From NCBI GenBank assembly GCA_950295325.1, contig OX485805.1:1054501-1118500 (forward strand): a stretch of 64,000 bases of DNA, written 5' to 3'. The position numbers and the translations under genes were made by a program. Origin of the DNA: Polytrichum commune. Its lineage: Eukaryota > Streptophyta > Polytrichopsida > Polytrichales > Polytrichaceae. The notes beneath the pieces were generated by a model that ran no database searches, had not been told where the DNA came from, and saw nothing but the letters and a program-made list of their open reading frames with translations. Numbering within the stretch: the stretch's first letter is position 1; each line of letters starts with the position of its first letter. This document shows positions 45,973 through 59,079 of the stretch, piece by piece.

Positions 45973-47415
45973 CTCGTCATCGGAGGGAGGGGCAGCGGCG
46001 CTGGATTGAGCGGCAGCTCCCTCCTCAGCGATTAACGAACGCGCGTTCGTCACATCCGCCGCCGCAGGTGCCTCAGTCTCCATTAGGTCGTCAGCACGCG
46101 CCGCCTGAGACGCCTGGGTCTGCTGTATGTCGTCCTCCTCGCCACCCAGGTCGAGAGTCTCCATGTGCACGTCCCCAATGTATGCGGAGGGATGCCGGTC
46201 TTCCGCGGGGATGTCCTCGACGTCCATCCTCTGGACGCCTGCGGTGTCACTCGGGCTCCCCTGCGTGTCCTCCACAATGACCAAGTCAGTGTGTCGCGCA
46301 GTATCATCGCCCCTTGTCCTATCTAGTAAACTGGGGACGATGGTGAAAGGTGCCGTGTCCGTCTATGAAGGCAGTCCTACCCTTGGTGGGGGTGGGGTGA
46401 GGACTGTTGGACCAGAAGATTCACGAACGTGCGTTCGTAAATCCTCGTCCTCACGGATAGCCGCCGAGACTGCGTCGTGTATGTTGGCGGTGTCCATGGG
46501 CATTGTAGGGGGTGGAGGAGTCCCCACCGGCGTTGGGTGGGGCGCTAGCTGGTAGGAAGGTCCTCCCGGGAAAGGACCGTGCGTGGGGTATCCCGCAGGG
46601 AATGGGAATGCTGCCTGAGGGGCCACTGCAAAGTTTTGCAGTCTGGTTAGCATCGCCAGTATGGCGTCCGTCTTCTCGTTGGAGGACTTCAGCTCCTCTT
46701 CAATTTTTCTCATTTTCCGGGCATTCTCCTCTGCAGCCGCAGCCATGTCTTCCTTCATCTTCTGCTCGAGCTTTGCGTTAAGCTCGGCGACGGAAAGGGC
46801 CTCCTCCTTGACCCTCTTGTTCTTGTCGAACTCCACCCCAAGCTCGACCATAATGTCCATGTCCCCCTCGTCCTCGTCGGAGACCTCGATGATCGCCCCC
46901 TCGGGCAACTCCACGTACGGGGTCTTCTTCATCCTCCGTCGCGTGTTGCGGAACAGGTCCAACGTGGGACGGGAGTGTTGGTCGAGGACATCCAGGGTCT
47001 CCATTTTCGGGACCGCCAGCCTTTGCTTGGGGGACACTGACGTCGAACAGCCTCCTGGCGTGCCGAAGGGCTCCGCGCCTGAGGTAAGCGCGGGGAGGAC
47101 ATCCTGGGTGGCACCCGCCGAGGATCCAGTATATCTAGCTGGGGTCCCTTGGTATTCTGAAGGCTCCCCCGATGGGGCCAACAACCGGAGAGGAGTGACA
47201 TCCAAAGCCTGGAGGATGGCATCGACGTTGACGGAGGGGCCAGGCTCGTCGTCATCTGTTTCCATGGGCGGCATGCCTTCGTCGGCCGGCATGTTGAAGT
47301 CCGTTCTGGGCACGGACATGTCAGCTAGGTCCATCGTCGACGCTTTTGTCCTGTGGAACTTGTAATCCTCCTCGTCGACGGCGTCAATATATGTGTTCAC
47401 GCACAGCCCCAGCAT
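45973..47415 (-). pseudogene. Cargo gene B exon 4: linker exon
   Basis: The exon is 481 codons in phase 0 with one in-frame stop near 46363. It begins MLGLCVNTYIDAVDEEDYKFHRTKA, then a Pro/Thr-rich part, a segment VKEEALSVAELNAKLEQKMKED of coiled-coil character, and an acidic tail. Two B palindromes lie in the coding sequence, read as DLRTHVRES (46420-46441) and VTNARSLI (46032-46053). Its layout and length match A exon 4 although the sequence similarity is low outside the ends. Confidence 0.65.
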
Positions 47416-47603
47416 CTGAGATAAGAAGGCAAAGATTCAGTCATTTACGAACGCGCGTTCGTAAACATGAAGGCTTTGAGCGAGGAAATACTAACAAAAT
47501 AATTCACAAAACAATCATAAGTATCGGCTGCCCATGATAAATTGTTTGGAGCATGCAGTGTTTACGAACGAGCGTTCGTAAAAAGTGGTGTGAGATGGCT
47601 TAC
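47416..47603 (-). repeat. Cargo gene B intron 3 with two palindromes
   Basis: The 188-bp GT-AG intron holds B palindromes at 47444-47465 (centre CG) and 47561-47582 (centre AG or CT). Confidence 0.85.
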
Positions 47604-48929
47604 CATGGCCGCGTACATAAATTTGCTGCCCCCAAATACGTTGTAGACAGTCTCGCCAGTCATTGCCAAACCCTGCAATATGGAGACGTAGAACTCCATC
47701 CTTAGCTCCAGCGCCGGGAAGACAGTGTACAGAGTCTCCTGGAAGAAATCCTTTGGAGGTGGGTGAGGGATGCTGTATATCTTCTTGAATGTGTTGCTCG
47801 CCTTTATGGGTGCTCGCCCATTCCTAAGCGCATTGTACGTCAAGAAGATGAGGCTCACCGCTCCCACCTGCTTGTTGCCTCTGGCCTTGTTTACGGCAAC
47901 AATCCCCTCCGTCTTCGCTGGCACGTATGTGCTGTGGAAGATGTTGTACTCGAACTTGATCTTGTTCTCATACAAATCGATGACGACGGATTGTTTCTCC
48001 TGCTCCACAATCCACAGCCATACGTGCGGCTCCCTCATGGTCGGAGATTTGTGCTCCATGAATTTCGCCATGAAAGGGTTGTAAAAAGGCTCCCCCTTCA
48101 CGCCCTGTCGCGAGGCACCGGGGATCCCTCTGAAGTCGATGACCGCGAAGGGACAACCCCTTCGATCCTCCCTGACCTCGGACCTGCTGAAGGTGCCGTC
48201 CCACTTGGAAAACGTGGTCCTCTCCAGCCCCGTGGTCACCACACAAAATCTTGCCACGCCCTCGAAGGTGGCGTTCCTCTTCCTCTCCAAGAAGGAGATG
48301 TACTGTTGAAGCTCTTCAGGTTCCGTTTCTGTTTTTTTTGCTCTTTTGTTTCCCTTGAGCTTCAGGACGACGACATGCTCCTTCACCAGGCTGCGCATTG
48401 AGGCACCGTTGATATTGTACAGCACCTTGAACTCCTTCCATTTCGCCCAGTTGATATCCTCGTCGGCCTGAAAAAGGTGCATCTCAGGCAATAGGCCGCT
48501 AATCTCCCGCATCGCAGCGGTCTTCAGCTTCCTGTGGTCGCACCACTCTTTGATCGAGTACGTGCCGGGATTGTGCTTTGGTCTCTTCAAAAATATCTTG
48601 GGATAAGGGATGGTCCTTCCGACGGTGTTCCCAAGAACGTGAACCGCACAACGCTGCAACTCTGATTCAGTCAGTCCTTGCAGGGCCCTAAAAAATTCCC
48701 GCAGTAGAGGCGGGGCCTCTCCGCTCTTCTCTTGAGCGTACTTCTCTTCTGTGTTTGGGTTCACCAGATCGCCCGAGCTGTGAGCGTCGAAGAACTGGGT
48801 CCACAACTCCCAGGTGTCTCTGTTGCAGCAAATCAGACGGAGCTCACCTTTGAGCTCCAAAACTGATTTGGTGCTCGTGGACTTCATGTCGATGGAGGAG
48901 AATTTGTCCACCATCGCATCACAGAACAC
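47604..48929 (-). CDS. Cargo gene B exon 3: degenerate DNA methyltransferase-like domain
   Basis: The exon is 442 codons, fully open in phase 0. It is collinear with A exon 3: VDKFSSID, LLREFFRALQGLTE, FAVIDFRGIPGAS, PHVWLWIVEQE, and a terminal GETVYNVFGGSKFMYAAM. The FGGS...AAM end is kept in both paralogues and resembles motif I of ParB-associated DNA methyltransferases, while the DPPY catalytic motif is not visible. It follows the DGQH-bearing exon. The function is inferred only from the motif. Confidence 0.55.
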
Positions 48930-49052
48930 CTGCAACATACATACGACGACGTCAGTGTTCAATACTAAATACGAACGCACGTTCGTAAGTTGGAAAATTT
49001 AGAAATTGTTTAATGCAACATATGCTTTACAAACGCTCGTTCGTGAACTCAC
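48930..49052 (-). repeat. Cargo gene B intron 2 with two palindromes
   Basis: The 123-bp intron (donor GTGAGT, acceptor GTTGCAG) carries B palindromes near 48968 (centre CA) and 49027 (centre CT). Confidence 0.85.
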
Positions 49053-50348
49053 CTTCCACTGTGGAGATTGCGTCTTGGCGTTCTCCCTCTCTTTTGGCGG
49101 GCATCCGTGCGCGACCCACACGTCTCTGGCCGCCACTATATTCGCCGCCCAAGAGGCCTCGAATGCCTTGATCTTGTTTCCGGAATTCAAAAATGTAGAT
49201 ATTTTGCGGAGCTTGTCCTAGTCGTCAGACCAAACCAAAAACGCCTTCCAGTAGCGCAGGTCCGCCTTGAGCTCGTGCTGGAAGTTATCATCCTTTAGGA
49301 TGATCTGTGACGCCTCCAGACTGTGTTGTCCATCGATTATCCAGAACTCTCCATTCTGGATTCTTGGCCAATCCTTCTCTGTGGGGCGTGACAAAAAACC
49401 CTTGGGCATCACGCAGACGGTCTGCCTATCCCACTTGACGTTGTTCATGAGGTTATTAATCTGCCACTTCACCCCCCCGCTTTCACGAGACCTCACCATC
49501 CACTTGTTAGGGGATTTCTCGCACTTGAAACAATCCACGTTGAAAGTGAAGTGGCGTCCCATAGGCCAGCAATCCTTGGAGTAGTTGTTGAAGTCTCGAA
49601 GGATTTTTGTCGCTTTGGCAGCGTCTAGGTTTTCTCCCTTCTTCAAAGGGGTTGGCATCACTGGAGGAGAATTAACCTCAGCGCCTTCCGTCAATCCGGA
49701 CTTCTCCATCTTGTCCCTCGACCTCTTGGATGGAGTGGATTGTCTGCTGGGCCCTTCTGTCAACCTGCTCCCCGAATGCACAGGCCGCGGAGCACTTCTC
49801 GATCCTCCTGCCCCCGAAGCAGCTGGTTTTTTCGGACTTTTCTTTTTTTTATTTGCCTCCGCGGCAACACTGTTGTACTTCGAAACATTCAAGGTCAAGG
49901 CAGTCAACTTCCTCGCCGTCCAGTGTTGACTCAGGGCATATTTGGTAAAGAGAGCATCCAGGTTGAAATGTTTCGCATCGGATGCGACATTATTGCATGC
50001 ATAAGCATAAGAGAATGGGTGCAATAGGTAGTTTAAGAGGAGGTTCACATGGTCTTTTTTATTTTTCATATCCAGAATAACAAAGTCTCCTTGTGCCTCT
50101 ACGGACTCTATCTCCCAATTCTTTGTCTGCACCCATTGGTCTGGTTGGTCAGCCCTTGTCTGCAGCTCATAAGTGAATCGCAATGCAAACAACCCTTCGT
50201 CGGTCTTCGTGGGGATGGCCATCCACTCAGCCATGACTTCTTCTTTTGGGACATAGTTGTCGTTCCCATTGGTATCCGAGACTCCCTCTGGAAGGCGCTC
50301 CACTGGCACTGCGAACAAGTCGATGGCGTTTCTGCTAGCTTTAGCCAT
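49053..50348 (-). pseudogene. Cargo gene B exon 2: N-terminal domain and ParB/DGQHR-like motif
   Basis: The exon is 432 codons in phase 0 with one in-frame stop near 49218. The start codon (MAKASRNAIDLF) directly follows the acceptor GATGCAG. It has an N-terminal domain like that of A, a linker with SGSRLTEGPSRQSTPSKRSRD (possible nuclear signal), the MGRHFTFNVDCF block, and the motif GEFWIIDGQHSLEAS. The aligned A motif is GDFWLIDGQHSVEAS. ParB and DGQHR relatives bind or act on DNA and use such a motif for nucleotide binding. The product is probably a DNA-binding protein of the element. Confidence 0.68.
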
Positions 50349-50379
50349 CTGCATCACACAAGAGCAAATCAGAATCGCT

Positions 50380-50868
50380 TTTACGAACGTTCGTTCGTAA
50401 ACAACACCGTGCCATGCATACTATTTTCATAGTGTGGTTTTTGGAAATACGAAGTTTTGAATGCTTTATGCATTTCAGGGTGGTTTCCAATGCATTCACA
50501 TTGGTTCACATCTTTCACGAACGCGCGTTCATAATATGAGATACCTGTTTATTAGTATTTTGTACGTAACTATACGAACGCGCGTTCGTAATATCATGCG
50601 ATATTGTGTAACCTACTGAGTTAAATTTTAGTGTTGTGATTGGATTTAAGTACTTATATGAATTACAGCATGGATATATCCCTCCATTTTGGATTTAGGG
50701 TTTCGAACGCACGTTCGTAAACGTAGTCCTTGGGTTCCAAAGAATCTTTACGAACGCGTGTTCGTAAAATGGTATATATTTTGCGCAGCACATGCATTTA
50801 CGAACGTGGGTTCGTAAATGGTTGTATATTGTGTGCGGTAGAGGTATTTACGAACGCTCGTTCGTAAA
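50380..50868. repeat. B-type palindromes in leader intron of cargo gene B
   Basis: Seven copies lie at about 50380, 50514, 50571, 50701, 50748, 50797 and 50847, with centres TT, CG, CG, CA, CG, TG and CT. They match the position of the A-type palindromes in intron 1 of A. Confidence 0.88.
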
Positions 50869-50869
50869 T

Positions 50870-53800
50870 GAGCCTGTTGTTTGTTTTTATATATATAATT
50901 AATAATAACAATATAGTGTCCGTACATATACGGATTCGTATACATACGTATGGCCAGGTCTTGCTTGCTGTGTCTCAGCAAAGCTTGCACTTGTGCCTGC
51001 AAGTGTTCGTCAGAAATGTGAGATTGAAGAAAAACAATACAATCAAAACATATAGACTTGGAATGTGACAGAGAATTCAGAATGAGGATCCGAACTTGAC
51101 TTCCAAAACACATGCCATTCAATAATGAACAAATATAGACTGTGAAGGATTTGAGAATGGAAAGAATATTGTGCTTACTCTGAAATTTTACACACCCAAA
51201 AGTTGCTTGCTCCCTTGTTGAAAACCCCAGGAAACCCCAGGAAACCCCACAAAAGCAAGGTGATTTGAAAGTCAAATGCACCACTGCACCACTGAAATTG
51301 CCTTCACACTAGTTGTTGCATGCTATGTACAAACCCTAACTAAGACTCTGATGTATATGCAACTTCAAATGCAGTATCTCTCAAGCTGCTACTCTAAAAC
51401 TTGCAATTATCAAGCTTATAGCTTGAGTATCCTAATCTTAAGCTTCCAACTCTCAAGCTTTCAACTCTACAAACTTTCAACTCTCCAACTTTCAACTCTT
51501 CTAGCTCGAGTTCTCTATTCTTAAGCTGCAACTCTCAAGGGACTGTCAATAACTCTCAACACTTGCGCCTACAAAAGAAGTGCACCACACAAAACTAAAA
51601 ATTGCAAGAGCTTCGCCTCTAAACTCTAAACCAACGCGGCGCTCCTCCTCTCTCTGCTCCAAATGAGAATGAGGAAGGAGAGGAGGGGGCGCGGGGAGGT
51701 AGCCCGCGCCTCTAGGGTTTTCCCTCGGGCTGCCACATGGCTGCTTCCCATTGGGGAGGGAAGGGATGGGTCGGGCTAGGAAGATGAGGGGATGGGATGG
51801 GTGGATGGGGGGGATGGGTTGGAATTCATTGGGGTTTAGTAATTCAATGTAATCAAAGCACATAAATATATTCAATGTGACTTAATAAAGTGATTTGCAT
51901 GGGGGGCACTAACCGATTTGACATAAATATATGTCATCACAATAAGAAATGCAACTATATATTACACCATTTGCACTTAGTTTGAGACTTTCCCAACTCT
52001 CTAATTAACGAAAATAATCTAAGTTGGATGTATAAGCAATAAAGGCACGTTAATTTCAAGCTTTTTAATATGTATATGCCTCCATCACATAAACATAAGG
52101 AGTCCAGTACAAAACATGCATTTTAAATGCTACATCCCCTTCATCTACTTTGGATACATTGTAAACATCTTCTAGATAGGGAGTATGAATTCAATTTCCA
52201 CATTGCACATCATGTACTAGGGATTCGATGAAAACCCTACCCCCAACGATGTGTATTAATATGGTTGTTTAGAAATTCCCTATTTTGGGACGGGTTGTTT
52301 TTTCTTTAACCTTTCCATGGACGGGTTGGTTTAGAAATAATTACCAGTTTTGGGACGGGTTGCAATTTTTTTTGCATTTCAATTCAAGGTTTTTGGACGT
52401 GGACGGGCAAAACCTTTGTGAAAAATCAGCCTTCGGTGGGGGGGTTTAAAAAAGAACAACTATACAAAATGTACAAGTAACACTTGTACAACTAAAACCC
52501 TAAAACATGAACATTTATAGAATTAACACTAATTGTTTTTAAAAAGAGGACCCTAAGGTTTAATACAAAAAAAACATAAACGATAGTATATATAATTCAA
52601 CTTAACTATTAATTGAATGAAACATTCTACAATATGTAACACTTATAACGACTTGAATGTATAAGTAATGAGTTCACATTAAATTCATGATTTGTAAACC
52701 CTATATGTAATGGATGCGTCTATCACATTAACTTCAATAACTTAGTAAACATGCTTGAATTTTATTTATCGTCATTCATCTGAGGACATTTTAGATTGAA
52801 CTTGTGCATTGCAGCCATGTGGTCGAATACACTAAACCCTAAACCCTAAACCCTAAACACTATCACCAACCCTAAACTCTACATCCCTGCATCTTTGTAT
52901 CTTACATGGTAGTCTTGTATGTGGCCATGTTGTGATCTATGGGCATGTCAAAATGATCTACCGATGTTCGATGGATTGGAAATTGCTTTATTCGATTCAT
53001 ATCAATCGTAATAATTGAGAATCATGCCGATTGTCATTTGGAGATTCTAAATTAATTGAATTGAGACAAAAATTTGGTTTATGTGATTAATAAAACTTGA
53101 AACTTAAGAGTTTTGATGAAATAATAACTTAATAGTTATTATACAATTTGATCACACAATCCATACTTAATATTATTATAACTTGCATGTCTTAGGCTCT
53201 TGCTCTTAATTCATGCGTCAATGATTTTCTGTTCATGGGTCCATGAGTCCCACTCCCACCTTATTGAGTGATATAAATTTAGTTTCTAAATTTAGTTTCT
53301 TTTATATATCAAGGTTAAGAAGAGTTATGGATGGTATTTCCATTGAATTGATTCAAGTTCCATTAATTCTCGGTATGTTCCCTTCCTTTGGGGTCTATTT
53401 TTCATTTCATGTGCAAATATTTTCATGTAACTATATTTCATAATTTCGTTCACTTCAATGCCTTTATGTCTAATATAAGGTGTATCCGATTTGGAAACTA
53501 TACGTATGGAAGTTTTAGTTTGTAATTACAAGTCCATATTTGAAATTTAAAGTGCGTTCTTAAATAGTCTCCAATTACCAAATATACCATTATTGTATTA
53601 GATATGAATTGTTAATTAACTTGGACTTCACACCTTGGTTGCAAATCATTTCATTTTCTATGTCAAAATTCATAATATTTAAATATCATGAAACATATAT
53701 ATGTATATATATATATATATAGATTTGGTGGTTCAGACCTTGGTTACATCTAAGGTGTGCGACCGATTTACATTTTTTTCCAATATAATGTGCTTGCATG

Positions 53801-54090
53801 CAATACATGTTGCATACAAAATGCTATTTATATAATTGGTCATGGCGGGAATGGCATATTGGTAGGTCTAGGTAGGGGGCGGGAATCCGCTTTTTAAAGA
53901 GCATCCAAGAGATTTTGAACCACCGGGGGGAGGTACTTAAAGCTTTTCCCCCCACGGGAGAGCTCTTTTCTGCGGCTGACGGGAGGTGTGCGCTCTAGAG
54001 AGTCGTCGGAGCGCGCTCAAGCCACCCTCCTGTTCGCCAACCGTACTCCTCACAGGTACACGCCATAGCATATCCCGCATATACCGCCGC
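50870..54090. other. Upstream and intergenic part of element B, no gene seen
   Basis: The region includes a likely leader area with CTCTCAAC/TTTCAACTCT direct repeats (51390-51540), a GC-rich patch (51600-51830), an interstitial telomere-like run (52834-52857), and an AT dinucleotide tract (53698-53722). No convincing coding sequence is found. The short open frames look random. Confidence 0.6.
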
Positions 54091-54097
54091 AAATACC

Positions 54098-54290
54098 AGA
54101 TACTTACGAACGCTCGTTCGTAAGTATGAGGTCCCATCACTAGCACAGTTGGATTGGACGGAATGTTGTGGGTTTACGAATGTGTGTTCGTAACTACCAA
54201 AGTATACCAGAGTCGACGTTGTGACACATGTATATCAATCATTTGCAATGCAAATGGTGGTTCATTTACGAACGTGCGTTCGTAAATGTG
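54098..54290. repeat. B-type palindromes beside element D
   Basis: Three copies lie at about 54102, 54173 and 54265 (centres CT, TG, TG). They end 20-odd bases from the TIR of D. They are probably the start of the intergenic array of B, now cut by D. Confidence 0.85.
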
Positions 54291-54845
54291 GCATCTACGC
54301 TTTTATGTATGTAATACTATATTCGTTAAATTGAGACTTTCTCTAGTCTCAAATTAATATATGGATCAAACAACATGAAGATGCCTGAAACTATATTGTC
54401 AACAATTTCAAATATATTAAATGTTCTAATATCCCACACCTATGATGTGCGGACATAAGCACATATGGTAGAGCACTCAACACCAACTTCATCAACAAAA
54501 ACACATTGGGTAGAGCACTCCAAACAAGTTTCACCCAAAAATATATATATAATGATTTCTATTATGAGCATGCTCCATAGAATATAGACATTGCAACATA
54601 CAAAGTGCATGTAATAAATGCATATTTTTTCAATGGACAATTTAGTCCCAAACTTAATAAAAAAATGAACTTCACATTTGTATTGAAATATAGTAAATGG
54701 ATATTCATCCAACTCCAAAACAATATAGTATTCGTAAGTTCTACCCAAACTCTGCCCCAATTTTGAAGAGCACACATATGAGTAATATATGTTCGTAGAA
54801 TTACTGTTTACACTATAATCATGCTAACACAATCCTACCAACTTC

Positions 54846-57800
54846 TCATTCAACGTGGGTTGCTTCTTCTGCGATCCGAGCAAGGTTGTCTTTTGCAAAA
54901 ATTATGTACTTTTGAGGGATGGACACTGATCCACTATGATTTTTCCGTGGTTTCCATGCTATGAATATGGAATCTGTATCTACCCAAGATGGACCGTGCT
55001 CAGAATCCACCTTCCACCGAAAGTTAGGATTTGTATCCCAGCCTGTATAATGCCGAATCACATCTTCATTCCTTGCCGTCGGTCGGTAGTACTCCAATTG
55101 TATTTGTCGAAAATGAGGGCTGGAAGTTACAAAATTGGGTTTGGACAAAGCTCTTGCCACCCACACTGGCTTCACATATGTCTCGTCTCCAGGACGCAAA
55201 ATGAGCATATATCCTTCATGACAATCCACTGCAATGCGGAAAGATGGTGGCGGACGACTACTAGCAGGCCCCACGTAATGGTCGTCCACATCAAACTCCT
55301 CTCGAACCTCTCCATTTCCCAAAAGACTAGCCTCCGAAGCTTGTACATTGACTCGTGTTTGTGGCCAAAATCCATGCCTCAAAGTATGAGGGCTATCTTG
55401 GTGGAGGTCTACCAAGGCGGCACGAACACGTGTCCAATAATGTATCCAACTCCCATAACGATGCCAACATGATCCGCCAACATCCGCTATCTTCAAACTC
55501 TCCCAATATTGTATGAAGCTTGATATACCTTTCAAAATATCCTCCAAATTCTTCATGGCTATTGGCTTACAAGGGCTAGGCTCCCCATCCGGTAACATGG
55601 TCTTCCCATCCGCATCCACGCGCCACACAAGAAGACCCTCCGGCGGGCTCCAGTCTTGTGTCGTGCACAACAACTTGTATTGCATGGCCGGGACACCATC
55701 GTCACGCATGTAGAACCGGAATTGTTGTGCCTTCGTATGCCCGATCAATCGGTGAGCTCTACTTCGAATATAAGGTTCTATAAATGCCTTGAAGTCTGGC
55801 ACCTCCTCAATCATATGGGGAATGACGGGAACGTTCTCCAAATCCATGTACGACTTCATCAATAATGGGATTGTAGGAAAATCCTCCTCCCGCAACTTCA
55901 TGCTCCACCGCCCAAAAGATGCATCAATATCATCGTGCGTGTGGCCTACCAATAGGAAGGACACAAAAACCTCCTTGAAAATGCCTTTCGCAACCAACAA
56001 CGACCAATATGCAAATACATATCTACTTTTATTGTCCTTGGCACAATTGTCCAATTGGACACGCAAAGTTGGAGGCAACTTCTTGGCAATCACGGGTTCA
56101 TTGGGTGGCTCGGGCAACGAATGCAAGCATACATCTTTTCCATCCAACACCGCTTCATATAAAGGTGTTGAACCCGTGTTCTCAAATAACAATCCTGAAG
56201 AATAGGCTGGTGGTTTCTCTAAATCACGTAAAAGCCTTGCAAATGATCCTATCGTGTGGTTTGAATCCGCTGGATACAAATCAAGAGCATAATGAGCAAA
56301 CTTGACATCACCGTGTCCATGTGCAATCATTCTTGCAATGCCAACCCAACGTGATTAGCATCTATGTATGAATAAACCATTATGAAGGAATCCATGTTCT
56401 CCAGTACATCACGGAATAAAAAACCACAACATTTAGGGTATGTCATGACATTGTTTCGAAGTTCACCTGTAACCGATACAGGCAACTTAAAAAACCCATC
56501 CGTGGCCTTGATTCGATTTGCAAAACATGGGGAGGTTGTTTTGGCATGGTCCATTTTGTCATGGATGACCGTAAGAACCTCCAAGGGCCTGGAGATGGAC
56601 AAAGCTCTATTTGTGTAGTAATCATTACGGTGTGCCTCTTGCATATTTACGTGCTTGAAATAGTTCAATTGATGCGCTGCATATGACTCGGTACCCATCG
56701 TGTGTGCATCCCGGAGGCGCTTCAACTTCTCGCAATTAGAGCACCTGGCAAATTTGTCCCCTCGTCTTTTTGTAATGTATTCACTAAAGTTTTGTTTCTT
56801 GATTGCACTTAATTTTGACAATGAAATTGGCTCCAACCCAATCTTCTCGCCAACTGCATTAACGTCCAACAATATGTCTTTTCATTTTGTGCCTGTGGGA
56901 AGAACTTTCTCCACAACTTTTTCACCGGTTGTGAGTGTGCGTGTTTTGTGCGGCATTGCATCAGCAAGGGGGACAATGATGGTTGCTAGGGTTGCCGTTG
57001 CTTGCCTTGTTGCTTCCCTAGGTTTCTTTAAACCCACGTTCCCATGTTGACGGGACCGGCGGCCTTCCTTGGCATAAGCAGCTTGTCTATAGAAGTCCGC
57101 CTTCGACACACCGTGAATGGTGTACCATGCCTTACAACACACGTCTATGCTTTCAATGGTGATTACCTTGCGACCCGTCCCATTCACATGTATTGCCCTA
57201 TGGACATCAAGTTTTTTTGTGGATCTTAGACGAAAATCTCCAAGCCACATTTCTTCACGGATGGCCTTCAATTTATCCCTTGGAAACAATTGGCAACAAC
57301 AATGCACACAACAATCCTTTGTGGCAACTTCTCTTATGGACTCCTCCCCAAGCAGCCTTTGACGTTTACAATCAGTTGCAGATGGAGAAGGACGTGCCAC
57401 AGTATCGTACTTTCTTTGACCCTTGCGTGGCCGCATGTTTGATTGCATTTACTTTTCGAGTTGCATGTGTCGTTGCTCATGTTCACGCAAGCTAACTCCA
57501 TCAGTCGTGACATTCCTCAATGGCCACCTGCGGAGGGAGAACCTATGAGTGGGATCCACCTCAGAAGGAACGAGTGACTCCAATATGACAATCCCAATGT
57601 CCTCGGTGCCAAGCGGATTTTGATCAATGCAATCTTGTGGATGGGTGTTACGACAAATACCCTCCGCCACAACAACCCCATTGTCATTAAGAAGTAACAC
57701 ATCCAAATTCACCCATGAAGCTCTTGAAAGCCCGGCACACTCTGGAATGGGACAGTCCGGTACGGAACGCGAAGGTATATCGAAATGCTCTTCATCTGAA

Positions 57801-57910
57801 CTCTCATCCATAGTAGCCTCCCCGACAATGTCTAGCTCTTCCTCAGATGCAGATGGCCAAATGGCCATGTCTTCTCCAGACGAATACCCTCTTCCAGTAT
57901 ACCCATCCAT
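54846..57910 (-). pseudogene. Element D transposase (DUF7869 family), three exons, damaged
   Basis: The exon plan equals that of A: 57910-56926, 56853-56467 and about 56332-54846. The catalytic motifs MDHAK, LDNCAKDNK and HTHDDID are all present. The C-terminal part is BAH- or Tudor-like. Two faults are visible. There is an in-frame TAA near 57449, where A has a Glu codon. The second-intron acceptor also differs (TAG in A, CAA here), which moves the only nearby AG by one base. It therefore carries different lesions from A. Confidence 0.78.
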
Positions 57911-58094
57911 TTTGCCTACACACATGAACATGGAACCTTGTAAAGAATTGACAAAAGCTATAGGGTCCAATAGAAAAACACAGAAACCTTATCATAACAC
58001 ATGTTGTATGAATATTATATCGATGGGTTCCAAAAAGATGGAGCGCACAACAGTTTATTCAGGATCCGTCTATGCACATCCCCATTGTGTGCAT

Positions 58095-58945
58095 GAGGGT
58101 GGGTTTGGGTCGAGCAACCCAAACCTCGTGATAGGATGGGCCTGCTAATCCAGGCCCAACCCGTGACAGGGGTGGGTTTGGGTCGCTCGACCCAAACCTC
58201 ACAATGGAGGTGGGTTTGGGTCGCTCGACCCAAACCTCACAATGGAGGTGGGTTTGGGTCGCTCGACCCAAACCTCACAATGGAGGTGTGTTTGGGTCGA
58301 GCGACCCAAACCTCGTGACAGGATGGGCCTGGTAATCCAGACCCAGCCCTTGATAGGGGTGGGTTTGGGTCGCTCGACCCAAACCTTGTGACAGGATGGG
58401 CCTGCTAATCCAGGCCCAACCCCTGACAGGGGTGGGTTTGGGTCGCTCGCCCCAAACCTCACAATGGAGGTGTGTTTGGGTCGTGCGACCCAAACCTCAT
58501 GACAGGATGGGCCTGGCAATCCAGGCCCAGCGCGTGATAGCGGTGGGTTTGGGTCGCTCGACCCAAACCTCATAATGGAGGTGGGTTTGGGTCGAGCGAC
58601 CCAAACCTCGTGACAGGATGGGCCTGCTAATCCAGGCCCAACCCGTGACAGGGGTGGGTTTGGGTCGCTCGACCCAAACCTCACAATGGAGGTGTGTTTG
58701 GGTCGAGCGACCCAAACCTCACAATGGAGGTGTGTTTGGGTCGAGCGACCCAAACCTCGTTACAGGATGGGCCTGCTAATCCAGGCCCAGCCCGTGAGAG
58801 GGGGTGGGTTTGGGTCGAGCGACCCAAACCTCGTGACAGGATGGGCCTGCTAATCCAGGCCCAGCCCATGATAGGGGTGGGTTTGGGTCGCTCGACCCAA
58901 ACCTCACTATGGGGGTGGGTTTGGGTCGAGCGACCCAAACATTCC
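58095..58945. repeat. Element D intergenic palindrome array
   Basis: About 16 palindromes use the same arms as A (GTTTGGGTCG / CGACCCAAAC) but with centre CT or AG instead of AC. They alternate with spacers carrying a second palindrome GGGCCTG...CAGGCCC. The spacing is irregular (about 37 to 90 bp), unlike the exact 79-bp unit in A. Confidence 0.9.
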
Positions 58946-59079
58946 GCAAATTCCGCCTTAAATTGCGGTAATCTTCCATATTCAGCTACGTGGATACTAA
59001 TTGGAAGAATTCAGGCCGGGCATGGCTGTTGTAATTAGCTACTCATCAACGGATGCATACACGAACCTTGCACTCCACC

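Noticed and set aside
51546-51875. 109-codon frame in the region upstream of gene B
   Set aside because: It crosses a GC-rich patch with low-complexity Pro-rich translation, has no paralogue in A and shows no domain.
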